The notes below the pieces were generated by a model. That model saw only the letters and a program-made list of their open reading frames with translations. It was not told the origin of the DNA and did no database searches. The position numbers and the translations under genes were made by a program. A DNA stretch of 64,000 nt from Basidiobolus meristosporus CBS 931.73 (Eukaryota; Basidiobolomycota; Basidiobolomycetes; Basidiobolales; Basidiobolaceae), in contig MCFE01000137.1 in the NCBI GenBank assembly GCA_002104905.1, positions 1 to 64,000 of the forward strand, in the 5' to 3' direction. Below, piece after piece: positions 1 through 12,007 of the stretch (within the stretch, counting starts at the first letter, position 1; every line of letters starts with the position of its first letter).

Positions 1-109
1 CATGTAAAAGTATAAATACCACTTTTGCACTCAATAAATCATAAAGTGAGAACCACATAATCTACTTGCTCTCCCAATCACTTCTGATATCTCCAAAACT
101 CTTTCAACA
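1..109 (+). repeat. 3' end of a copia LTR (family A), cut by window edge
   Basis: The stretch matches, with scattered differences, the last ~110 bp of the LTRs at 32932-33261 and 37209-37556. It has the same TATA-like TATAAATAC, the same CAATAAATCAT motif and the same end ...CAACA. It is in plus orientation and the rest of the LTR lies outside the window. No internal element sequence follows, so it is probably a solo LTR or a truncated end. Confidence 0.75.
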
Positions 110-2547
110 AATATTCTACTTCTACCGTCTACACTATTGGAGAGATATCAAATCTTCCATCTCTTTAAATTACTATCAACACTAGCCAAAAATTTGCAAC
201 AATAGAATGAGACCTTGGTGTGAACTTTGCTCAAGGAAAATAAAGTGATGATAGTTAGCCTAAATGATCTTCGAACTCTGAAATGATCTATGGCCACACA
301 AAGATAATATCGTTTTAGCTTGCAGGTTCACGGGATCAAAATGGAGTATCAATACTTAATGTTAAACTGAATAAAATTAAATATTGGACTACATTAATGA
401 AGACAGTGAAAAGCTTGGGGTCGCTTGGGCAACGCTTGAAACTTTTGATAGCTTTCAGGAAGTAACGCAGACACTACTATTGGCATGCAACTGGCATCAG
501 ACTAGGAGTACTTCGTTCATTCGCAAGATTCTTTCCCTTTTCTATTTGTAACTGCTGTATTGTTTCTTTTTTTATTAGTTAGCTGTTGAACCTGGTATCT
601 AAAAGAGAAAACTGAGTTTCAATGAAAATACTTTCATGCAAGCTGTCTTCACTGGATACTGATGAGCCCGAGGTGTTAGAGATAGGCTTCTTAGACCAAC
701 TCTGAGCATCACCACTAACCATAGTAAGTAATACCAGTCCGTTGATTGACTTACAACCGGCTCATAGTGGGGACACGTTGGAGTCTGATGTTACACATCT
801 AAACTTTGCACGGTTTCCCTTGTGCAAGGAACTTTATTAGACCAAGACTCCAATGTCTCTTGGGGCTAATGGGATATATTATCATCACCTGATGGGTACA
901 GCTCTACTGGCTACGAGTATATGTGCACTACACCAAAACAAAGAGGGCTGTTACTAGGCAAGCAACACCATCTTCATCATAAATTACGTCTATAATTGGG
1001 AATTAAAAATCAGTAAGAGTCGAGTACTATATCTGTTGGTTTACGTCTTGTGGCGCCCAAATATATCTCCGGTGGGATGGTTGATCCTCAAGAACGGATA
1101 CCTACCACTCGTAAGATTGAAGCCTTTCCAGAAATTGAAGAATATCCATCCTCTTAGTTTTGAAGATCATAAGTAAGAACAAGCCATAATACATAGCTTT
1201 ATAAACCCCCGTATGTCTAAGTGCACAACTAAAATGTATATTTATCACTTGGTTGTAGTATCAACAATACTGATCAATCAATTGCTACATTGTAGATGTA
1301 ACACATCTGCTCATCCTTATAGCAAACCTGGCTCCTACACATTCTTATGAATGACATATTCATCATCTAGAAATCCCTTACATTCACCAACTAATTGACC
1401 AGCCTCTTGGCATATAGCAGTTACATAGCTTCCTGCTCTTAACGTACAGTCACTTAGTAGGCAGATCCTAGGTTAGCATTGTTATAAGGGGATAACCTGG
1501 TTACTTGCGATGAGATGGATATAGGTATTGCCTGAAGTAGTAAGCTGCCCATGGGACGAGTAATATCTAACAAAAAGAATTCTAAAGCTTGGCTGTGATA
1601 ACCTGGGGATAATCAATTAGTGCGCTGATTGGGTAAGGAACAATACATAGTAGATTTGGAACATCGCGAGCACATAGTATTCTCCTGGAGCTCTGGTGTG
1701 TTTAGAGTGCTTAATAAAGCAGGTCCTTAATGGTAATTATAATTTTCAAAACATCCGTGCCACTAATGACAATCAGCATTAGTGTCTCTGTTCAAGTTTG
1801 ACCATCCAGTAGGGAAACATTGTAGACAGTCTTACTGGCAACAAGTCTAGAAGTAGCTTCCGCAATTGTATTACGTATGCAGTGTAGAATGTTCACTACT
1901 CTTCGTATCAGCAACTCTTGTGAAGAATACACTAGACATGTGCAACAAAGCACCCCGATATGATGCCATAGTATGTAGAAATTCGAATTGGTCTATCTTC
2001 GAGCGGGTGTTTGTAGTAACTCTGACTATATTCGTCAGTATAAATGGAATATTTACAACAAATCATCCATGCGCAGGTATGCAATTGATTTTGACCATCT
2101 CGCCCTATAAGCCTCGAGCCTTGCCATGTCCCAAACCGGTTTTTTACCAATGCTTGATAGAACCCAAAAGGAAAACGATAGCTGCCCACACACAACTAAA
2201 TCGAACTAGGAACTAGCTAGGTAGCATTATATAATATAGGCGAGGAATGTGGGTATTGCATTTAAGGGAACTCCAATATTGACCTACTGAGTGACCAAAT
2301 TACAATCTGTCAGAACTAGATTGCCAATCAATCAGCTATATGTTTGCGTGAACCCCAGCTCTATTAATATCAAGTTACAAGCCAATAGCTTAGAGACCAT
2401 CACCTTCACATCCCCAAACACTACAAATCTGATTGGGACCCACGATGACCGCTGGGTATACTGAACATGTTCCCATCATCCCTACTAAATTAAGTCGAGT
2501 ACGCAGTACGAGTTGGATCAGGTGACTATGGCAATTATTATAGAATG
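110..2547. other. Intergenic, no gene recognised
   Basis: Only short ORFs occur here, the longest being 116 codons on plus at 1866-2216 with an overlapping antisense ORF. None shows a known motif, plausible splice pattern or biased composition. Ordinary AT-rich non-coding sequence or decayed material. Confidence 0.5.
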
Positions 2548-2554
2548 TATATAA
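2548..2554 (+). promoter_or_regulatory. TATA box of the I9 inhibitor gene
   Basis: TATATAA lies about 50 bp upstream of the chosen start codon at 2603, a normal spacing for a fungal promoter with a short leader. It supports 2603 as the start, because the upstream in-frame ATG at 2561 lies only 7 bp after the box, where a transcription start is unlikely. Confidence 0.5.
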
Positions 2555-2602
2555 GTCGTAGTGTTTTCGTACGTACAAGAGTTTTCTTTCGAATTTAAAA
2601 CA

Positions 2603-2986
2603 ATGCTCAAATTACTGAAACTTACGTTTGTTCTACTGGTGATCATCTTCACATCAACCATTGTATCTAGCCGGGACTGTCACAATTCAAAGCTTGAGTT
2701 GCAGGATGATGGTCTTGCTGGATTCCGCAACACTCAAGCGTACAGAAGCTATATTGTGTTCTTTAAATCCGGGACTGATCTTGATGTTGTGCTTGATGCT
2801 GAGGCTGATGTTGAATGTGCAGGAGGAATCGTTACTAACAGATATAGAGCTGGTGTGATCGGTTTTTCTGCCAGAGTTCCTGCAGACCTAATCACTACTT
2901 TTGCAACCTCTCCACATGTGCAAGTAGTTGAAGAGGACCAAGAGGTTCATGCCAACGAAGATAGTGAACAAGGCTTTGGCATCTGA
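2603..2986 (+). CDS. Secreted I9 (subtilisin propeptide-like) inhibitor domain protein
   Basis: Intronless, 127 aa from the ATG at 2603. Residues 1-23 form a signal peptide (basic start, then a long Leu/Val/Ile run). From about residue 46 a peptidase-S8-propeptide/inhibitor I9 fold is visible: a YIVFFKSG strand, a stretch giving GGIVTNRYRAGVIGFSARVP, then helix residues and a closing HVQVVEEDQEV strand. I9 domains fold and inhibit subtilisin-type serine proteases; free-standing versions such as yeast Pbi2 act as protease B inhibitors and chaperones. No catalytic S8 domain follows: downstream frames to 4.3 kb carry none of the Asp/His/Ser signatures. So this is either a stand-alone secreted inhibitor or the surviving N-terminal exon of a lost protease. 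The first reading is favoured because the ORF closes with an ordinary stop soon after the domain. Confidence 0.75.
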   Translation: MLKLLKLTFVLLVIIFTSTIVSSRDCHNSKLELQDDGLAGFRNTQAYRSYIVFFKSGTDLDVVLDAEADVECAGGIVTNRYRAGVIGFSARVPADLITTFATSPHVQVVEEDQEVHANEDSEQGFGI

Positions 2987-5042
2987 AGCTTGCGACGGTA
3001 GAACAGCTACCTGTTGTCAAGAATGCTTAATACTGTGGAGTATATACCAACGATACTTTTCAAGCTCACCCGATTCCAACTGGGCCCGGGTTTTTTGGAG
3101 TCAGCATCTGAGAACTAGTTGACACAATAAAATCTTCATTTTAATAAAACCCAAGAGCAGGGTTTACTCTTAGCAGCCAACCTAGCCCCAAGCTGTTTGG
3201 GAGAGTAATTAAGACGAGGATGACCTGATCTCATGGAAAATCACGAGAAAATACATAGGGTGAGTGTATTAATAAGCACATCACCAGTTCACTCCATGCA
3301 CGATGGCTGATTGGCAGAATGTGATCATTATGGAGAATTGACAACAATTTCCAAGTCTACTTTCGGACGATCATAACTATGCGAATGTCAGCACTGGATC
3401 CAATGATGATTATGACTTGGATGTGGAACATGTTTTGCGTTAACCAGATTAGAGGAATATATGCTGAAGCTGTGTACATTCGCAACAACGACAAAAAAAA
3501 CAAAAACCCACACTCATACACTAAACACATACGTTTGACCACATGTAACAGGGCAGAGCGGACCAAAGGTAAGACCGAAGTACATACAACACGCTCACAG
3601 ATTCCATCTCTCAGACGACTAGCCCCCTGCGAATTTGCGCGTATAAAGCAAGACTTGTATTGTGTTGAGTTGCGATACGCCTAACAACCGCTGTAGCTTG
3701 GGTTGCTCCCAACCAGGCGATCTCAATCACCAAAGGTCCAGTATCTCACAAGCAATAAGCGACGTGCGATTGTAGTGTGTTGGTGGGCTTGATCTGCACA
3801 AAGCTGCTACATCTGCTCACTGGAGGGGATGCGAGTTACCCCTCTCAGTCGAGCATCATATAGCCAATCCAGTGCATACATTCGACGATGCCACAATTGG
3901 CTGCTTTGAGCACCAGGCCACATTATGGTTAGATTATTCCTTGATATGCCGAGCCAATACGGAAAGCCTATTTGCTAACAGATGGCTATTGCGGCTCCGC
4001 ACTTACGCAAGGAATCGTCAAAAAAATTGCGTGTGCCATGGCCCGCTTGAAACATGGACATCACGTAATGGAAAGTCACCATCGCGAGAATGGGACATAC
4101 CAATCTGCCAACACGTCCACGGGGAATGTGGTGGGAAGCGCAAACAGGGGGTTGGGAAGGCGTGTTTTCTGGTGTTTACTTCATTCACGCAAATCAATTG
4201 GTGAACGATGCGTGGTGCTACTTGTTGAGGGGCACATATTTGTCGTGATTGTTCGGGCAACGTGATGGCATCAGCTGCTGTCACGACGGCCATTCATTGT
4301 AGAGTCGATGGCCTTGTTGCTTACACGTTCATTATAATAATAATCGCATGAGTGGGATAATTATATTTAGTACAGGATCCGGTCGAAGCGAAACAAAGAA
4401 ATCGAATTTCCATAGAAAATCGAAATGATTGCCTACAAATAATACGTCCATCTCAAGGCGAAGGAATACGTATGCACCTAGATTGTTATCAGCTGATCCA
4501 GCTTAACCCCTTTCACGAAGGAATCTTAGCCCATGGGTCAATTAATAGAAAGGAGAGTAGGGTTGGTGCTAGTATTGTAATATATGGGGATGTAATGCAG
4601 TGAGGGAAATCAATGGTGATAGGACAATTAACTAGTAATGAAGATTATGGTGAAAATGGCAACTACTAGGATCCAATGGTATGTTGAGAATCGAGTTGTT
4701 GTGAACCCATAATTTTTTTCAACGAAAGAGAATGCGTTCGTGGGTGAATGAGTAGATGGAATTTTTCATGAATGATCACATAGATTCATTTTAGCCCTAG
4801 TAAAAATTTCCACTAGGCTCCCTATACCCTGCTATTATCAAAATTTCCCCGAATGCTAAGGTATTTTTAACGTGCGTGATCTCCCTCATAAGCTCACACC
4901 ATTTCTTAGCTTACTAGCTCTTCAAATATCCTCACCTTATCCTCACTCACATTAGTTGGATTCGACCCTCGGATTTCTCTGAGCACAAATTATCACTAAG
5001 AAACACATCGCCTTATCCCTTTGTACCATCTACACCTAAATC
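2987..5042. other. Intergenic, no gene recognised
   Basis: Several overlapping ORFs of 91-110 codons lie at 3.87-4.29 kb on both strands. No motif or splice series was found that would join them into a known protein. The last 150 bp are pyrimidine-rich leader for the HMG gene. Confidence 0.45.
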
Positions 5043-5637
5043 ATGCCCAAGGCAGTCAAATCTCGCGAAGAAAAGCCCTCCAAGCGTGCCGCCAAGGCCG
5101 AAGCTCCTGAGAAGAAGACCCGTAAGAAGAGAACCAAGAAGGACCCCAATGCCCCCAAGCGCGCCCTTTCCGCCTTTATGTTCTTCTCTCAAGAATGGCG
5201 TGAGAAGGTGAAGACCGAGAATCCCGACGTTTCCTTCGGTACGTGTAACCTTCGTTCAGCAGCCTTGCCCCTTTGCACTCGAAGAGGAAGGCTCCAGCTT
5301 GTCGCGCATCCATTTCTAACCGCGATTTCTTTGCATTAGGCCAAATCGGAAAGATCCTTGGCGAGAAATGGAACAAGATGGACGAGGAAGAGAAGAAGGT
5401 ATGTCTCCCCGCCCGCACCTAACCTGCATCTTGCAACCTTGCTGACCATTGCATCTTTAGCCCTTCACTGCCAAGGCTGAGGAGGACAAGAAGAGATACG
5501 AAGCTGCCAAGGCCGCCTATGAGGTGGGATTTGTTTACGCGATTTCCACGCGACTATTGGTTCACGCGATGCTAACAAACCTTTTATAGAAAAACCCATC
5601 TGGCGGGGATGACGACGAGGATGAGGAGTCCGAGTAA
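5043..5637 (+). CDS. NHP6: NHP6-type HMGB chromatin protein (4 exons)
   Basis: Exons 5043-5238, 5340-5398, 5461-5523 and 5590-5637 join in phase to 121 aa. All three introns (101, 62 and 66 nt) are GT-AG. Residues 1-33 are a Lys/Arg/Ala-rich basic tail. The HMG box (about 34-105) starts with [15 protein letters not shown] and continues through the conserved box-B-like [17 protein letters not shown] and the third helix [15 protein letters not shown]. The C-terminus is a short acidic tail (DDDEDEESE). NHP6/HMGB proteins bend DNA in the minor groove without sequence specificity and help FACT, SWI/SNF and Pol III initiation in the nucleus. Length and architecture fit fungal Nhp6, but the basidiomycete protein adds the acidic tail that yeast Nhp6 lacks. 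Splice sites were fixed by continuity of the box. Confidence 0.92.
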
Positions 5638-8399
5638 ACCATGCGCCATTTCCTTGACATTAATATTCCACCAGATAAAGCTTTACCAATCCTTCCATAC
5701 TTCTCCGATCCACCTCGCTTCATAATCCTGCTTGCTGTTCATAGTTTTCTGGTCTTTTTCATGTGTGAGCATATAGGCCTACTTTGATTGTTTCTAGAAT
5801 TTAGTTGTACGTTTGTGTTCGCTTCCAGATAACTTTTATTTTCTATTTGTTGACTATGTTTTGTTTGGTAACTTCTCTATGTCAGCTCTGGGGTTATTGT
5901 AGTTCTTTTTTGATATATTAATAAACGATATTTCAAGACTTAGAGAGGTTCAGGAGAGGAGGGTCTTGCCTGTTTGATTGAAGCATCCACCCGTAACAGG
6001 TTTCCTGTAAGGCCAATTCGAAATAGGGGCGGCTGCGAATCCCATGACCAGAAGGATCCGCTAATCCGAGATTCCTGTAGGCGCAGGATTCAAGGGGAAC
6101 GTGGATTTGGCTGGCTTGATTCGAGCAAAAACGAGCCTGTGGCATCCATCCCAAGCGGTATTTACATATCGTTTACGGAATAACGATTTCGAACTGACTC
6201 ATCCGCCACCACCTATTCCAGTGGCAACAATAGCAATCGGATGATAGCAGCTGGATCCATGCCCATGCTGATCCTGATTTGAGCCGTACATACATAAACA
6301 TCAACAATGGGATCGAGGAACTTTCGCCAGCCTCGTAATTGGCTCTAGAGGCGAGAGCTATGGAAAAGGGGAGCAGGCAAATGGTTTTCACCCGCTGGTG
6401 CGGTATGTGTTATATATAGATACACATGCAGACACAGATAGATACAGACATAGATGGTGATATTGGCTTTTGAAAATCCTCCACCAGATTAGCCCAAAGC
6501 GCGCTGACATTGTGTACATCAACCACACATGTAAGCTGTGCCTTTTCCTCCGCAGGGGTCTGGCTCATGTGTACCAATTCGTCCATGGTTTTTGAAACTC
6601 GCTTGGACGTCCAGCGTGACTGATTGGTCATGAAAACGTGGGCGAGTTGATATCCATGATGCAAACAGACCACTGAGTCCTAAAACCGGCATCGCAATGG
6701 TCCTGTTAGTCGGATTGAGCATTTTTGGCTCCTAATCAGCACCCAGGATCACAGCAGCTTCTTTTCGTTGTTACAGCGTGTGAACGAGTGTGGAAATATG
6801 GCATCCCAAGCCTATGTAGCCTTTCTTGTTGCCCAAATCTAACTACCTATAGTAGACCGCGGAGAGAGATAGCGTAAATAAGGATATCAACCCACCAAAG
6901 AGGCCAGTACAGTCTTGTTCTAGAAGCCCAGCTCTAAGTTCCCATTTTGTGTGGCCAAGCGCAGCAAACTCTAATATAAGCTATGGTGCTGGTGAGGTGT
7001 TGAGCTGGCTAGTGCACATGGCAACGGACCTGGTGAATATTCGACGTCCACGTTCCAGATTTCGTACCACGTTTCACCAGCGATTTTTCTCAGCAGTATC
7101 TTGTGATAATTGATGGTTGAGCATTCCAATGGATATGGCTATTGGGATATTGATACTTGGGACGGAGGTTTATCTACCATCCGGCGCAGATTGATTAGTA
7201 TCAGCGTTTGCTTGGGAGGTGTGGTCACGATGGTAGCAACAATGAGCCTATAGCTTCTACGACAATTCTCGTGCGTGATATGAGAATTCTTTCAACGGTA
7301 CTTGTGCTACCTACGCGATAGTACAAGCAACCGAAAGAGCCAAGTAATGCATGTGCTTCTACGATATGCAACCTGACAAATTGCTTTGATATCAAGCAGC
7401 CGCCTATCCTATTTGTCACCTCCAGCTCCAGCCGATGTTTCATTTCAAGCGGTTTTCAAGATGTATGATTTGTTACCTATACCATGGAGAGTGCAACTCA
7501 ATTGTTCATCACCGCATTCAATGTGCGATTTGGAGGATTGTCTTTTTTGGGACAATTGTGAGGGTCTGGACGTTGTGTATATCGCCCAAATAGAACATCG
7601 GATTGGTGCGGCTTCATAGGTACTAATTCGTTTGGTATTCTCCAGCGTGTTTTCTCACTGGTGGGTCTAAATTTTGTTCCGAGATAGTTCCTCAGTTCGG
7701 GACTGAAAGTTTTCAAGCTGAGGATATGTCTGGCCTTTTGGTGGCAATGTATTGCACCTATACTGCTCATCCATCGCTTGGTGTACACCGCACTTATGAC
7801 AAATGATCTTTGCTCTTAAGTCAACCCTTCAGAGAGGTGGATATGCTGAAAAGATAGAAAGTTCCCAAGTTATCGTGCCGAAGTTGCTATATATTTAGAT
7901 CCACAGAGTGTTCACCAAAGTATGGGCTGGTAAGCTAACAAGCAAGTTGCATACTTTCTGCAAATACCCCATATCGCTTCCAAGAAACTTTTGCTGACTT
8001 CACGTTCTTCCCACAAAAAACTTAGCGTAGAATATACCATGATGGGGTGTGCATATTGAAGACCACTACAGCCCCTGTTCATTATTTTTCTAGTGATTAG
8101 AAAAGTAGTTGATTCATGTTCTTTCAGCAACAATAAAGAGATCCTATACTATATCCCAGTTGTAAATTCTTGATGGACAACATTGTGGTACAGAGTGAAA
8201 ATGACAGGAAATCTAGCCTGGAACATATTAAGACCTTCTCAAAAATGAGAATTAGATACTCTATATAGGTACAACAATGCTCATTTGCAGTTTTTTGAAG
8301 ATGAGAGTAAGACATCATATCCAGGTGCTACATGCAGTATATAGGCCATAGTAAGCTCAGTTCCTGACTAATATATGAAGCCTGATCAACTTGTTTCAA
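5638..8399. other. Intergenic, no gene recognised
   Basis: The first ~300 bp are T-rich 3'-UTR-like sequence of the HMG gene. Beyond that only short ORFs occur. The minus frame at 6410-6673 looks faintly protein-like (AEEKAQLTCVVDVHNVSALW) but could not be joined to flanking exons or matched to a family. Confidence 0.45.
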
Positions 8400-8707
8400 T
8401 AAATCGCTATTAACTTGGTCACTTGGATCATAGTTTACAAATCTTGGAGAATTCTGCCCAAAAATACTTCGAGATTTTTCATGTCCTGGATACCTGATAT
8501 TTTGGTAAGATATTCTAAGTTTTCCAAACAGCCTCAAACTTGCACATATATTTTTGGGACCTTCCTAGGCATATTTTATGTGTTTGTTTTGCCAAGATCA
8601 TGTTAAAGCATAAACAATACTTTTATACTCAATGAATCATTAAGTAAAAACCGCATAATCTACCTGTTCTCCCAATCACTTCCAATATCTCCAAAACTCT
8701 TACAACA
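8400..8707 (+). repeat. Truncated copia LTR (family A), plus orientation
   Basis: Aligns to the 3' ~310 bp of the 37209-37556 LTR. Shared segments include GTCACTTGGATCAT, a run ending in CCAAACAGCC, TTGGGACCTTCCTAG, and the CAATCACTTCCAATATCTCC block ending in TTACAACA. The first ~40 bp of the LTR are not recognisable. No internal domain follows, so it is a solo or truncated LTR relic. Confidence 0.75.
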
Positions 8708-8816
8708 GGATGTGCTGTAATACACTGACTGCTCTCATGACAATTTCCATCCTCATGGCTAATACTATCTAACCAACGTATGGTGTAAGTATAATGCTGT
8801 GTTGTAATATTATACC

Positions 8817-8957
8817 TGTTTGGACAACTTATTGATATATCATGTACTGGGTACTTGATATTTTGATGAGAATATTCAAAGTAAATCCTGACAAGGAATT
8901 TGGACAGAATTCTCTAAGATTTGTAAACTATGATCTTAGTGACCAAGTCAAGTGAAT
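8817..8957 (-). repeat. Copia LTR fragment (family A), inverted
   Basis: The reverse complement reads through the LTR motifs GGTCACTAAGATCATAG, TTACAAATCTTAGAGAATTC and AAGTACCCAGTACATGATAT, ending at AGTTGTCCAAACA. This is the 5'/central part of the same LTR family as the neighbour at 8400-8707 but in opposite orientation. It is a second, older insertion. Confidence 0.65.
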
Positions 8958-9123
8958 ATAGAGGTATAATTGCGAAATTTACAACACATCCATGCCTATA
9001 ATATATGCTCTAATACTCTACTATATCAGGAAATACTGGCTTTAGCAGTCTGGTGATTGCTGTAAATATTTAGTTTGTACCTCAGCCATTCATGCAATTT
9101 TAATTTACTCAATATACTGCTGA

Positions 9124-9389
9124 GTGATAAATTATTTTATGGGCACTTGATTTGTAAGACTTTATCCAAGTGAATTCTTGGAAGTTATCAAGACTTTTCA
9201 AGCTCTTCCAATAGCTCTCAGACCTTGCACACCACTTCCTGAGACCTTTCTTAAAACATCCTTTTGATTTGTCTTACAAGATATCCCTAAAAGTATAAAT
9301 ACTTTATTTAAGCTCAATAAAACAGTGAATATCATGTACTTGTCCTGGTTCTCCAAATCACATTCAATACCCCATAGAATCTTGCAACA
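9124..9389 (+). repeat. LTR-like relic of a divergent copia family
   Basis: Contains the LTR hallmarks seen elsewhere in the window, TATAAATAC followed by CTCAATAAA, then TTGTCCTGGTTCTCC..CAAATCACATTCAATA, ending ...CTTGCAACA. Sequence similarity to family A is clear only in the last ~120 bp. The left boundary is approximate. Confidence 0.5.
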
Positions 9390-9853
9390 ATAATGGATGA
9401 ATTATGCTAAATTCAAATAAGTTTTTGTTGCAATACATGCAATACATAGTCCATACTGATATATGATAAATATGGCCTAGCGCCTAGTGAAATGCTATCG
9501 GAATGCAAACTGTAAGAGGATTGGTTGGTTCTAGGGTAGTTCTGGAAATGCCAAGTCGTTTTTTGAGGAAAAATAATTGAAGATGTAAAATGGAGAGTAA
9601 AGCCAGGCTGACATTATTGGGCAAATTGCGGTATCACTTTACTCCAGTCAATTGGAATAAAAATTAAATAGCACCTACACCATCTTAAAAGTGGCTGTGA
9701 GTTGGCGATTGTTTTCATTCCGTTCTATATTTATTTTGATTCTATAGAGCAAATCTGCCATCATATCATTGCGGCAGTGTGATTTTTTATGTAACAAAAG
9801 CCAATTCCTGTATTCGAATCCGACATCCATTCAACGTCTCACTACCGCACAGT
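9390..9853. other. Upstream region of PSO2
   Basis: AT-rich, no ORF of note. It presumably holds the PSO2 promoter. No clear TATA box or other named motif was picked out. Confidence 0.4.
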
Positions 9854-11801
9854 ATGGAAACTTGGTCGGACGAGGATTTTAGTTCAGACACAAAGGGTAT
9901 AACTCAACACAAAGGCAGCAGAACCCCTCTGAGGAAAAAGAGATCAGACAATGCCCGGGAAACCGCCTCCCTTCCGTACAACGACACATGCGTGACAAAT
10001 CAAGACGTCACATCTGAAGAGCCAACTATCTCCACACCAGCAAGGGAACCGCAACCTCAACATTCTTGCACTTCGATAGGCGAAGTAAAGTTTAACATGC
10101 TATTTGGAGCTGAATGGGCCTTGGAACGGTTCTAAAGTATTTTATTTGACAGGAAATCTGTTGCCCCTTATGCAAACAAAACCTATTGGACTTCTCTCTT
10201 GAGGTAGTTTCACATAGCATAGCAGAGCATTACATCCCATCTCATATAGCAACTAATTAGGAACGCGAAGCTCATGTCAACCAGTGCCTCGATTCTTGTT
10301 TTACTCCACCGGCTTCACCGAAGCTGTCACACATCCAAGTGAAGCAGGAGATCGATGCTTTCTCCGTTCAGTCAGAAAACCAGCCAGGAGCGCCCAAAAC
10401 AAAGCCTGAAAGCTCAACAGCAGCTCCAACAAAACATGAACAGATCACACTATGGAAAAAGCTGCTTGACGGAAACTCACGACGCTCCGCCTCCAACGCT
10501 GGCGATGTCGCTGGAAAACGAAGCTTATATCACGAAAGCCAACCTCTTGAGAAGAAAATCAAGAGTGAGAATGATGGAGACAAAGGAACTAGAAAGCGTG
10601 GCTGTCCGTTCTACAAAAAGCTACCCAACACCAAGTTCACAGTGGATGCCTTTTCCTATGGCAAGATAGAAGATTGCACTGGTTATTTTCTCAGCCATTA
10701 TCACTCAGATCACTATCGCGGTATTACCAAGGGATTTAATCACGGGCCTATTTATTGTTCATCAGTAACTGGTAATTTGCTTAGGCTGCATATTGGGGTA
10801 TCTGAGGATATGATTGTGAGGTTGCCATTCAATCAGGAGGTCGATATTCAAGGGATCAAAGTGGTTTTGCTGGACGCCAACCACTGCCCTGGCTCAGCAG
10901 TTTTCTTATTTAAATTACCGAACGGTACAAACTACCTCCATACTGGTGATTTTCGTGCGTCCAAAGAGCTGGCATTGAACCCTTTCTTGAGAGCATCGCA
11001 AGAGCCGGGGGCCGGCTTCAATCGGAGCTACATCGACCATCTCTACTTGGATACCACATATTGCAAAGAACAATATAGATTTCCCTCTCAACCGGAGGTG
11101 ATCCAATATGTGTCCGATCTGATGCGGAAACGGTTTCGAGAAAATCCAAAAGTGTTGATCGCGGTTGGAACCTACCTGATCGGGAAAGAACGAATCGTGC
11201 TAGGTAAAGGAAATCCAGCCAAGCCCAAACCATTTTAGCTGGCACGAGGCTAACCAATCTGCAGGCATCGCAAATGCAATAGAAAAGAAAATCTTCGGAG
11301 ACGCCAGGAAACGAGGCACGCTGAGCCGCCTGGAATGGCCAGAATTGCAAGGCTTGCTTACCACCGAGCCAGCCTGCACCAATGTTCACATAGTCCCTAT
11401 GAGGTCACTGAATCCCGGGGTAATACCATCTAATGCTCAGTCAACATGGCCATGCTATACGGATTAATCAAACTTCGTTGCAATAGATATTGGGCAAATA
11501 CTTGAAAGAGCACGCGCCACACTTCAACGCGATTATCGGGATCAGACCAACCGGGTGGGCGTTCAAGGGTTCTGGGCTGCATGATATCAAGCCAAGGACC
11601 TACGGGAACATATCTATCTACGAGGTGCCGTATTCTGAGCACTCCAGTTACTTGGAGCTCCAAGAGTTCGTCCAAATCATTCGGCCCAGGAAAATTATTC
11701 CCACCGTGAATGTTCACTCCGAGAAAAGTCGACGGGAGATGAATGAAATCTTTCATAAGTGGACTATCGAAAACCCGTATTTCAATAAAACTGACGGTTA
11801 G
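9854..11801 (+). CDS. PSO2: PSO2/SNM1 DNA interstrand-crosslink repair nuclease (5 exons)
   Basis: Exons 9854-10084, 10153-10203, 10261-11203, 11265-11419 and 11487-11801 join in phase to 564 aa, with introns of 57-68 nt. A UBZ4-type ubiquitin-binding finger is rebuilt across exons 2-3 (C81-x2-C84...H99-x3-C103). The metallo-beta-lactamase core has LSHYHSDHYRG (H240, H242, D244, H245), ANHCPGS (H302) and HTGDFR (D324). The beta-CASP/DRMBL part has YLDTTYC, GTYLIGKERI, IRPTGW and the late PYSEHSSYLEL histidine motif. The family is a nuclear 5' exonuclease that digests past interstrand crosslinks. The start is the first in-frame ATG; the N-terminal ~75 residues are unconserved. It is convergent with the next gene, 206 bp away. 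All catalytic residues are present, so it looks functional. Confidence 0.93.
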
Positions 11802-11991
11802 CAACCGGTAGCCTTAGTCGTCTTGCTCATCCAGTTGCTGCAATAGAATGTCATCAATAAAGGCCAAGAGTCTGCGCATAATCGCCATTTCAGTAATGGC
11901 TTCATATCATTTAATTAGATTGGTTGCTGTAGACAAAGTTATAAACTTGCTTGATATTTACGATTGATATTGCCCAGCTCTGGGCAGTATA

Positions 11992-12002
11992 AGGGGGGGG
12001 GG
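11992..12002 (+). repeat. Poly-G tract between convergent genes
   Basis: A run of about ten consecutive G lies in the 206-bp gap between the stop codons of PSO2 and the UPF0598 gene. Such homopolymers are unusual in this window and may vary in length or form a G-rich structure in the overlapping 3' UTRs. Confidence 0.6.
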
Positions 12003-12007
12003 TGAGG

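Noticed and set aside
2561-2602. Upstream in-frame ATG for the I9 protein
   Set aside because: It lies directly after the TATA box and would put 14 residues before an otherwise good signal peptide.
3872-4293. Overlapping ORFs of 91-110 codons, first considered as a lost subtilase catalytic domain for the I9 gene
   Set aside because: None of the S8 Asp, His or Ser signatures is present in any frame between 3.0 and 4.3 kb.
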